A DNA stretch of 64,000 nucleotides from positions 5,924,501-5,988,500 of the forward strand of contig CP126192.1 in NCBI GenBank assembly GCA_030272155.1, read 5' to 3'. Numbering within the stretch: position 1 is the first letter of the stretch; each line of letters opens with the position of its first letter. The notes under the pieces were generated by a model, which did not search any database, was not told the DNA's origin, and worked only from the letters and a program-made list of their open reading frames with translations. Both the position numbers and the translations under genes were made by a program. Source of the stretch: Tetradesmus obliquus (Eukaryota > Chlorophyta > Chlorophyceae > Sphaeropleales > Scenedesmaceae). This document shows positions 54,732 through 64,000 of the stretch, piece by piece.

Positions 54732-55270
54732 CGATAACGACTTTTGACACCAAGAACGTGCTGATCAACTCACCCCGCGATTGTTCACAGCGTGAAGTAA
54801 GCAGCGCAGCCAACTCAGCACGCCTCCTTAGCCGCGATCACTTAAGTTGACACCAATGTGTGTTCGTCCTGCGGTGCTGCGGTGCTGCAATGCAGTGCAG
54901 CTCAGCTGGCGATTGGTGAGTCAGCTGCTGCTCTGCTGCTGGGGCAGGCTGACTGGACGTTTTAGTGATGTGCTGCGCAGCACCATCAGGGCAGAATGCC
55001 AAGGATAAAAATGCAGCTGTGCCAGTTTAAAAGCACCTGCCGATGACTGTGATTCTGCTTGTATGGTGATTGGCAAACATAGCACAGCAGAGCTATTGCT
55101 GGACTGCAGTGGTGCTCAGTGAGGCGTGGCAGGTCGCTCAACCAATGCAGCAGTAGTGCGCAGGTCGCCACTTTAGGTGTTGCACACCTTGCGGCTGAGT
55201 GAGATCTGGTTAGCTAGCAACAGTAAGCGAATGGAGCAGAGCTGTGGTGCAGCGCTGCTCGTCAACGCAG
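54732..55270. other. Intergenic upstream of the Asp-box gene
   Basis: No supported gene. It should include the promoter and 5' UTR of the gene starting near 55371. Normal CTG-rich composition resumes at about 54870. Confidence 0.4.
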
Positions 55271-55370
55271 CATGCTGCGCATCAGCCACGCCGTCACATG
55301 CCACCCTGCTGCTGTACCGCCTCTTTGCAGAGGCCACCTCCCAAACCACGTAACGCTGACCAAACAAGAT

Positions 55371-56441
55371 ATGCTGCTGGGCTGCATGGCACCAGGCCCC
55401 TGCCGCAAGCTGCGGCTCTGTGCGCTGCTGCTGCTTCTGCTGTCAGAGCTGGCGCTGCAGCATGCTGCTGCTAGGCAGGAGGAAGAGGGGGAGGGTGAAA
55501 AGTGAGCTGTTGCACTGGCAGCACAGTGCATAGGTGAAGGCACCGCGCAGTAGGTTTGTGTGCAGCTGCACTGCTTGCAGCTTGCCTGGCTGAAATTGCC
55601 ATAGCAGAGGCCGTGTGCTGCTCTCCTGTCAGCCGTGCCTGCTGCCTGGCACTGCATGCTTGACACGTGCCATGCCCAATGCTGCTGCTGCTGCTGCTGC
55701 TGCTAAACGCCCTGCCACCACACTACATGCCGCCCCCTGCTGTCACATGCACAGGCCCAAGCTTGAGGTTGATGGCTCCTACATGACAGACAGCTACAAG
55801 AATATCACCCTTGAGTATGCAGCCAGCTTGGGCAGGAACAGGGCTGAGCGCAGGCGGGCTGCAGCACCTGGGCAGGCCTTTGAGCCTGGGTGGCTGCAGA
55901 TTGGCCCGGATGCGGCGCGCTGGCAGGCGCAGGGTAACACGCACCAAAACGCAGGCAGGGTGAAGAAGATTCTGCAGGTGTGTGTTCGCCTCATTGTGTC
56001 ATTGTGCATGTTGATGAGCAGCTCCTGAGCGCTGCATCTGTACAACTGGCTGCATGTGCAGCAGCAATGCGGCTGGGTGGTGCTACTGCTTGTTGGACAT
56101 GGTCTGCAGCAGCAGCAACGGCAGTGCTGCACTGTATGCTGTCTTGCTGCAGATTTTGCACATGCTTCAAAAGCACGGGCAGTGAGGTAGCAGGCAGCCA
56201 CAGGGTCGGACCACAGGCCGTTGCGCAGCAGCCAGCAGCAGCCTTGACAAATGCAGCCGGCTGTTTACACACAGATCTTGCAGATTGGCCCTTGCATGAG
56301 CATGTGTGCACATGTGAGCTGACAGCTGCAGCAACTGGTTGCGTGTGTTGCCCTCTTACTGCCACACAGAAGGAGCAAGGACATGCCTAAAAGCATCCCA
56401 ACATGCATGTTGCACAGGGTGGCCCTCACACAGTTTGTTGC

Positions 56442-56536
<95 letters not shown>

Positions 56537-58523
56537 AGGATCCCAACAACCTGAACAGGGTAAGCATTGACTTGGATGGCAGTAGAACTGGTATCACCCC
56601 GCTACATGCATCGAGTGGTAACCGCACTGGCAGACTTGCACACTTGGCGGCTGTTTGCATCGTTCTGACGGTATGCCTTGGTTAGAAAGCGAGCCTGTCA
56701 CGTCTCAGGCTTGCAGTTGGCATTATTGTAGACCCGGGCCACATCAAGACCTTTGGTAAAGCACATCATATTTGCGTCGCATGTTGCCTTGCGTGTCACC
56801 AGCTGTCACTTACACCAACTCCAGATGCCTCCACAGGCTCTCACCCACGCCAACCCCATGCCTGCCACCTGTACCACTGCAGGTATATGTGGCATTTTCT
56901 GCGGGCGGCGTGTGGCGCAGCGACAACTTCTTCTCTCAGGCGCCCACCTGGCGCGCCCTCACTGACAGCGCATTCGTGTCTGTGCCCACCACCTCGGTTG
57001 GCGCCATGGCTCTGGGCGCTGCTGACTCAAAGATGATCTACCTTGGTCTGGGTGAGGCTGCTTGCCATAGTTGGCTTTTAAACCTGCATCTCTGAAGTTG
57101 CACTAGAACTAGTACTGCTGATGTGTGGCGTTACACGTTGAGTGGCGTGCTATGGGCTTTCGAATCATCAATGGTTGGCGCCATGGCCCTGGGCGCTGCT
57201 GACTCAAAGATGATCTACTTAGGCTTTGGTGAGGCTGCCCGACACAGTTCCTTTTTGTTTGTAACAGATTGTAAGTTTTAGCGTTGCTTGCTGCTGTGTG
57301 TGCTGTTGCATGTTGAGTAGCGCGTTTCATGCTCTCAAACCATCAATGGACTGCACCCCATGGCCCTGCCCACCCTGGGCGCTGCTGACTTAAATATGAT
57401 CTACCTGGGCCTGAGTGAGGCTGCATGCCACGTTTTGTTGCAGCAGATTGTAAGCGCCTCGCCTGCTGCTTGTGTGTGCTGTTGCATGTTGACCAGCGCA
57501 CTTCAGGAGCTTGTGTCGTCAGAGCCCGGCGCCATGGCCGTGGCAGCTGCTAATCGGAACATGATGTACTTGGACCTGGGTGAAGCCGGGCACAGGAGCG
57601 TGCAGGAGGGCACATGTTGTGCGCTGTCACCAGCTTGAAATCACACACTCTTGTTGTACTGCAGCGACACCAGCCAGCTGTGCGCTGCCATGCACTGTGC
57701 ATTTGCCGCTGCAGGTGACTTTTTTGATGTGCGGCCCACACTGGGAGGCGTGGTGTGCACCTCCCTAGACGCCACCGCCACTGAGGGCGTTGTGTTCACT
57801 GCAGATGAGTGCAAGGCGCTGCCTGGGCAGACGGCAATCAGGTGCGCGCTTGCATGCAAGCGAAACACAATCTGTGCAATAGTGAGAGGATATTCACATG
57901 TGGGTCCTGGCACCATTTGTTTTGAATCTGTGCAATAAATTATGCACCCGTTTTCAGCAATCGGCAGGAAGGTTCCACCAAAGGTTGAACTAAAGGTGCA
58001 CCTTCACTGGTTACAGATTTGTCCCTCTGCCCAGGGACATAACTGTTTCGACGGGTGCTGGCGTCAACAGGCAGGACCAGGTCAGTGTGGCAGCCATCTC
58101 CTGCTGCCTCTTCATGACAAGTCGACCCTAAACTGCCTTCTTGTCCAATGTGCAGGGACATCAAGGTGGCGCCGGGTGCTGGGCTCAACAGGCAGGACCA
58201 GGTCATTGTGGCGGCCAGTGCAGGCAGCTGGCAGGATGGTGACGAGGCGCAGGGGGGCATGTGGGTTAGCCGTGATGCAGGTCAGACGTACCAGGCGGTG
58301 AGCACTCTGGTGCGCCTACACAGTTCTTCATGCTGTGCATGTTCAACAGCAGGATGGGAGTGGCAGAGTGCAAGTGCAAGGCCTACAGCAGCGCTTTGCT
58401 TCATGACGTATTGCTGATGCCGCATTGCATAACAAATCACAACAGCGGAGATAACGTTGCCTCCACTGCTGCACGCAACATGCTGCACCTGCTGCTGCAC
58501 CGCTGCCTCCAACGCTTGCCGCC

Positions 58524-58561
<38 letters not shown>

Positions 58562-60304
58562 GGCCACCGTCATCACCACTGCTGCATCCAACAACAGGCG
58601 AAGCTCGGCGCCAACTGCTGGAGCATCGCACAGACCATCATAGCTGGCAGCGTTGGCTGGCTGGCGGCGTGCACAATCGATGGACGATCTGAGATCTGGC
58701 GCAGCAGCAACCAAGGGCTCACATTCACACGCATTGCTGCAACCCCCTTTGGCCCAGATGCTGGCAGGGCTACACTGGCAGTGCTCAGTCCAGGCAGCAA
58801 CATTGTGTATGCTTTGGTGGCGAAGAAAGGCGCGGACAGCGGAAAGTACCTTGACATTTTCAGGTGAGCTGTCAATTACTGATGCTGCAGCATTTGGGAG
58901 TTGTGTTGTTCAGCAATAACCTCACATGCGCTGCCGGGTGGCCTGTCTGTTGTCTATCAAATGCAGCACTAGTCATGTCAATTCAACCTCACTTGCATGC
59001 TACACTGTGTGAACCTGTTGTGCTGCTGTGCCTGCTGCTGCTGCAGGTCCAACGGGGGTGGTGCGCCTAACACCTGGACTGCGCTCAAATTCATGAGCAA
59101 GCGAGTCATCAACCCACCTCCACGGAATGAGTGGAATAATTGGACCGCCACCACAGTCGGGGGAACCTTCTGGGGTGCAGGTGACCCCATTGCACAGGTA
59201 GGACACGGCAGCGGCAGCAGCAGCAGCAGCGCTGTGGTGCTGAGAGCATGGCGGAGCGGAAACAGGTTTGCTGGCTATGCAAGAGAGTAGTTGCACATTG
59301 TATGTGGCCCAGTGCTATGTATGGAGGGACGAGGCGAAGCAACTCTGCAGGTTGCAGACTGTGTGTATCAGCTATAAGCTGCTGGCTACTAGAAGGGCAG
59401 CGTTTCGGCTGCCAATTGCTGCTGCATGTGGACTGCATTACGTGCAATTTGGCTTTGTGTGGAGAGATGGGAGGCCTACATCGTATGATGCACACGTTTA
59501 TGACCTCAAGCTAGTCGACACACGCATGTCCTTTGCTGCTGCAGGCGTCATTCAACCAGATGTTGTTGGTGGACCCTGCTGATAGGTGAGCGGGGGCTGC
59601 GTGCTTCTGCCAAGTTATGCATGACACCCAGTTATGCGCAGCTGCTGTACATGTGCGCCACAAGGCCTTTGTAGTGTGCCAGCTGCATGTTGCGTCAGCA
59701 CAGCACAATTTACTCGATGCAGTGCAACCACTTTATGTGTGCTCCTGCGCCTGCAAAACTGACAACACATTTTACCTCATGTGTGCTGCTGCGGTTGCAG
59801 AACTGGCAACACATTCTTTTTTGGCGCCAATCTCATGAGCGCCAAGACAACAGATGGTGGCAGGACCTTCAGTGTAGTCAGCTACTGGCTTGACACCTTG
59901 GGTGGGTGGGCAGCCGAGTAGATTTGTAAATCACATTTTGAGTTTTGTATTGTCATAATCTTAAAGCATATGGTTGGGACGGTTGGCAGCTGCTGCAAAT
60001 CTAAGGGAACAGTCTTCGCTTTAGCAGCAGCGGTTACAGCTCGCCGACCTACTGCTGCTGCTTCTGCTGGGTCAGCCTGTGCCTCTTCCTCTACAATCTA
60101 CTGCTGCTTCTGCCCGCATTCAACTGCTGCAGAGCAATACCGCATCCCCTACAACCACGCTGACCACCACACCGCAGCATACATTCTCCTGCCTTTCATT
60201 GCTGCTGCTGTGTCCATTCGCATCCACTTGCTGCAGAGCAATACGGCATCCCCCTACAACCACGCCGACCACCACACAGCTGCATACCTGCTTAAGCTTA
60301 TTAC

Positions 60305-60337
<33 letters not shown>

Positions 60338-63300
60338 ATCCACCCTCATCCACTTGCTGCAGAGCAATACGGCATCCCCTACAACCACGCCGACCACCAC
60401 ACAGCAGCATACCTGCTGAAGCCTCCCGCTGCGCTGCAAGCTCCAGGCAGCAGGCCAGCCAGCATGCAGGACATTGGCTTGCCAGCCACTGGCTCAGGAT
60501 ATGGAGGAGGATTCAGCGGCATACATCAGGACGCAGATGCTGCTGCTGCTGCTGCTGCTGTTGCGGCAGCTGAGACAGAGGGTGTAGCACAGGCGGCAGC
60601 TAATGTGCAAGCTGCTGATGGTAATGTGGAGGAGTCTGATGCTGCCCAGGTGCAGCAGGCTGGCGCCAGGGTGGTTGTCTTTGGCACTGATGGCGGCATC
60701 TTTGTCAGGTGGGGAGTAGTTGGAAAGTAGGATGGAATGAGTCCTGACTGACTGCTGGACAACACCAGGCCTGTCCATGTCCTGTCGTTACTCATGCAAT
60801 GTCCGGTTTGTGTGCAGCAGCGATATGGCTGAGCAGGCGCCGTGTTACGCAAAAACACAGCTGTGTCAAAAACATTTGCCGTATGACATTCTTGTGTGCG
60901 TCATCCATTGTTGAATGCTGCAGCGATGACGGCCGTGGAGGCGCCATGGATAAGGGCGAAAAGAATATCGGCATATCCACCATGCTGGTGGACCTGATTG
61001 CAGCAACGCCGCTGTTTCCTGACCTAGTGGCAGTTGGCTTACAGGTGCGGCTTGCCACCTCAAAATGCAAGCCCCCAAAACACATAGCCCACAAAGCCCA
61101 CAAAGCCGCACCGCATTCAGCCAGCTGCAGCTTGACCTGGTTGCAGCGGGGCCAGTGCTGCCTACAGGCAGGGGTTGCTGTGGTGGCTTGTGTGGCTGCT
61201 GCTGCTGCTGCTGCAGCAGCAAAAGCGCTGTTGCAAGAAAAGAGCAACGCAACACACTGACCGCATCTCTTCTCTCATTGCTGTACACATGTGTTTGTTG
61301 CTGCAGGACAATGCTGTCCGGTCACGCGTCGGGAGGACTTCAGACTGGAATGCGGTGAGGCGGATTATAGTGCAATTCGTATGCTGCTGCTGCTGCTGCT
61401 ACTGCTGCTCGGCACCAGCCTAGCAGCCTGCACAGAGCATGCTGCAATGCTGCTGCGCTACTGTTGCTGCTGCTGTGGTGCCAGCAGGGCCCAGCTGAAA
61501 AAGGGTGACAGATTCTCTTGCAACTCTTCTTGCTGCACATGTTGCAGGTGTCCAATGGTGATGGCACAGGCATTGCAATGAGTCAGGCTGGCAACCCAAT
61601 GCGCGGTGAGCTGCTGCCGGTTGATTTATGCTGCTGCTGCAACTTGTTGCTTATCAGTGCTGCAGCTGCTGCAGCTTGCGTCATGTAGCTGCTGGGGCAG
61701 CTGCTGCAACCTGTTTGTTGAAGCTGCTGGGGCCAGCTGCAGATTTTGTTCAGCCGCCAACTCACTTACGTGTGTCTTCGCGTAGTTCAGCCGCCAACTC
61801 ACTTACGTGTGTCTTCGCGTGTGTCTGCTTGCAGCGTGTGCTCTGGGCCAGACCAATTGGGCAGGTGGGTGTTGCTACCACAGCAGCTTTAGCGTGTCTG
61901 TGTGCATCTGTGTGCAGCTGATGTGCAGCTGTTGTGCAGCTGTTGTGCATCTGTGTGCCTCTGTACGCAGCCGTGCATGCAGCTGCATCTGACTGCAGCG
62001 CACCATGGAGAGGCCCAAGTTGGGTTTTAACACAGGATTGAACCCTGAACTGCAAAGCCCTCTTTGCCAGCTGCACCCATGGCGGTGCCTTGTGCGGGAG
62101 ATAAGGAGAACAACCATGCTTTGCCTCCAATCAACATGCTGCTCATGCAGCAGAATCAGCCAGTCGTTTGCCACAGTCATATTCACTTTTGTAGGTCTTA
62201 GGCTTCAGGTTCAGAAGTAACAAGTGACTGTACCGCTCCACCTGCCGCCCTTGATCTTTTGCCTCAGGCTGCCCCTGGCGCTACAACCTGTCTGTTCTGG
62301 CCAGCAACACAAATGAGATCCTTGACACCCTCATTGAAAATAACGGTGCTGTGTGTGGCACTGGCACGCTGAGCATCATCCCTGAGGACAGCATTCCGAA
62401 CAGGGCAGCTGGGTTTGTGGTACCACCCCCAGCACTGGACAGAGCGGGCCAGGTAAGCAGCAAGTTACAAGTTGCACGTCCTGTTACTTTACGGATCAGA
62501 AGCAGGCGAGCCCGCTTTACCCTAAGATCGTCCGGGCGTACTATAAGTTGGTTGATGGGGACAACAATATGCCTGGTGTGGGCATTACTGGGCAGCAGCA
62601 CAAACCAGCACACCCGCTGCTGTAGGGCGTGCATGGCTGTACTGCATGTGTAGCTTCTGCCGGCCTGCACAACGTGCTTTCTGTGGTAAAGAGAGAAGGG
62701 TCGAGAGTGGTTAGTCGATCAGCGTTGCGCATTGCTGGGGCAGAACAAGTGGGAAGAGGTGTGGTGACTTCCCACCCTTGCTAGATTCAAGTACTCTGAT
62801 GCCCCCTGATGCAGCGCACATAGCTTCCAGATCACTCCATGCTGCACCGGCCTGAAGCCTGTGCTTGTTTGTGCTTGCTCTTGTAGACTTTCTACATGAA
62901 GTTTGCGCGCAACATCTTCAGAACAAAGGTGCGAAGTCCTGCTGCCGCCAGCCCAGCTTGTGTCCTAAGACAATACATGCGGATATGTAGAGGGCGTGGA
63001 GCCCAGGGGCGCCGCCCTACAAACACCCTCTCCAGCCTCAACTTACCTAGAAGCTGCACAGCGGCCTAAATAGCTACTCACTCATCTACTCAATCAATCT
63101 CTCACTACTGTCCTGCAAGGCGCCCCAAAGGGCCTATTATGCTGTCAAGTAGGCTAGGGAGCAGCTGTGTTGTGCTGCAACCAGCTGAGTTTCTCCGCAG
63201 GGTGTTATATGTTGGCAGCAGGAGCGGCTGCTGAGCGCTGTCACAGCAAAGTTATGTCACTGGCGCTCCTGCAAACTCACCTGAGTTGTGGTGGTTGCTG

Positions 63301-64000
63301 TATTACCGGCGGCAGCGTACGCCCGCTGCTGCGCAAATGCACGTCACAACGTATTTGTACTTCTGCTGCTTGCTGCTGCTGCTGCTGCTGCTGAACCGCG
63401 GCATCTGCATCTGCCTGCGGCTGCGCACTAATGCATGCCACAACTTCCACACACTGATTGGGTGTGCCTGCTGCTGCAGAACTGCGGCAACGAGTGGAGC
63501 ATTTGGGCTGGTGTGTTGCGGGGCACCGGCCTGCCTGCACCCGTAGTGCAAGACACAGGCGATGATGACCCCTGCTTGGATGCCGGCTGTGAGTGCGCAT
63601 TCGGCAAACACATGCTTGGGGTTTACAGCTCCTATGACGTGTGCTTAGGGTTCAGGGTTTTTGGTTTTGAGGATTAGCGTGCCTATCACAAACCCTGATT
63701 GATGCCGGCTGTGAGTGCATGTGCACTGCTGCCTTTGCTATACAGATGCTGAACGTTTGTTAGATTCATGACAAAATAATGGCGGCTTGGCGTGTGTCAC
63801 TTTTGGAGGGTTAAGGCTCTTTTGACGACCCCTGCTTGGATGCCGGCTGTAAGTGAATGTGCACTGCTGCATGTGGCTAACAGATGCTTGGGGTTTACAG
63901 CTCGCGTGGCATGTGCAAGAGGTGTAGGTTTAGGAGCGTTTGAGGACGTGACAAACCATGGTGTACTTGATGATGTTGCTGCTGCTGCTGCTTTGGCTTG
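55371..64000 (+). CDS. Secreted or membrane Asp-box (BNR, sortilin/glycosyl-hydrolase-like) beta-propeller protein, 3' partial
   Basis: Eighteen exons in phase: 55371-55501, 55755-55977, 56539-56559, 56883-57051, 57715-57841, 58156-58297, 58598-58863, 59047-59197, 59545-59585, 59801-59901, 60363-60708, 60924-61044, 61307-61354, 61548-61605, 61835-61864, 62268-62452, 62887-62928, 63480-63588; about 770 residues, continuing beyond the window. A signal peptide (LRLCALLLLLLSELALQHA) is followed by YVAFSAGGVWRSDNF, ALGAADSKMIYLGLGDFFDV and three Asp-box turns (VSRDAGQTY, RSSNQGLTF, KTTDGGRTF). Later come FGTDGGIFVRSDDG, VGLQDNAVRSR and NGDGTG, typical of BNR/VPS10-like beta-propellers. It should be extracellular or in the secretory pathway; sugar binding or hydrolysis is possible but catalytic residues cannot be assigned. 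An in-frame upstream ATG at 55272 would mask the signal peptide. Confidence 0.8.
56443..56538 (+). repeat. (CTG)n microsatellite of about 31 units abutting a splice acceptor
   Basis: The longest triplet run in the window; it ends in CTGCAG and is followed at once by a 21-nt exon (56539-56559). Confidence 0.97.
57174..57590 (+). repeat. Three decaying copies of the end of Asp-box exon 4
   Basis: The exon end (to 57051; GGCGCCATGGCTCTGGGCGC ... ATGATCTACCTTGG) recurs at about 57174-57228, 57357-57414 and 57528-57580. Offsets are about 176, 182 and 170 bp. Each keeps part of the GTGAGG donor context; copy 2 is closest, copy 4 the most diverged. Confidence 0.93.
58035..58095 (+). repeat. Copy of the start of Asp-box exon 6 with acceptor
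   Basis: CCCAG then GGACATAACTG and CAACAGGCAGGACCAGGTCA repeats the true exon (58156 onward) at about 121 bp offset. Confidence 0.9.
59757..59781 (+). repeat. Copy of the start of Asp-box exon 10, acceptor lost
   Basis: CTGCAA then AACTGACAACACATTTTA parallels TTGCAG then AACTGGCAACACATTCTT at 59801, offset 44 bp. The acceptor AG has become AA. Confidence 0.78.
60133..60420 (+). repeat. Triplicated acceptor and start of Asp-box exon 11
   Basis: CTGCAG then AGCAATACSGCATCCCC and ACAACCACGCYGACCACCAC occurs at 60133, 60237 and 60363 (offsets 104 and 126). Only the third gives EQYGIPYNHADHHTAAYLLK in phase with the flanking exons; copy 2 carries an extra C that shifts its frame. Confidence 0.95.
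61748..61821 (+). repeat. 37-bp direct duplication before Asp-box exon 15
   Basis: GTTCAGCCGCCAACTCACTT plus 17 bp occurs twice with one terminal difference, then the acceptor TGCTTGCAG and a 30-nt exon (61835-61864). Confidence 0.93.
63687..63848 (+). repeat. Two copies of the end of Asp-box exon 18 with donor
   Basis: GATGCCGGCT|GTGAGTG at the exon end (63588) recurs ending at 63710 (GTGAGT) and 63848 (GTAAGT), offsets 122 and 138, with flanking TGCTTGGGGTTTACAGCTC also repeated at about 63614 and 63887. Confidence 0.9.

Overview
The window is nuclear DNA of a green alga, most likely a chlorophyte. Coding exons are broken by many GT-AG introns. Coding strands are saturated with CAG (polyQ) and GCA (polyA) triplet runs, and introns often end in CTG runs leading into CTGCAG acceptors. 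Chloroplast and plant-type genes are present: the calcium-sensing protein CAS, an organellar small heat-shock protein and an LSD1 zinc-finger protein. I cannot name the genus. All gene models were built by hand from exon phase, splice sites and protein motifs.

Layout, left to right. 1-4641 (+): 3' part of a LOTUS-like/RRM, glutamine-rich RNA-binding protein. 6676-7735 (-): LSD1-type protein with three zinc fingers. 8391-9860 (-): small lysine-flanked protein of unknown function. 10317-13703 (+): CAS, eight exons. 15225-16756 (+): organellar Hsp20 with a heat-shock element and TATA box upstream. 18321-23045: a Ty3/Gypsy chromovirus with matching LTRs. It has lost gag, protease and the start of reverse transcriptase, and carries a 1548-bp in-frame tandem duplication of part of RNase H plus integrase. 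23794-53312 (+): one giant gene of about 49 exons and about 4,700 codons. It encodes a TRANK1-like superfamily-1 (UvrD-type) helicase with ankyrin repeats, all helicase motifs and a Q-rich, RGG-ended tail. 53755-54731: an AT-richer island with unrecognised minus-strand reading frames. 55371-64000 (+): 5' part of a secreted or membrane Asp-box (BNR, sortilin/glycosyl-hydrolase-like) beta-propeller protein that runs off the window.

The most striking property is how often exon edges have been tandemly copied together with their splice site. At least fifteen introns hold one to seven partial copies of a neighbouring exon end, still carrying AG|GT or CAG| signals and at all stages of decay. The extreme case is the P-loop exon of the helicase, whose last 35 bp are repeated seven more times in the following intron, each copy with a donor and a possible acceptor. 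A second 35-bp, ten-copy minisatellite appears to be seeded by the end of another exon of the same gene. This is what the tandem-duplication model of intron gain predicts, and the window looks like a natural laboratory for it.

The genes do not form an obvious pathway. Shared themes are stress and chloroplast signalling (CAS, Hsp20, LSD1 type) and nucleic-acid binding (LOTUS/RRM, TRANK1-like helicase).
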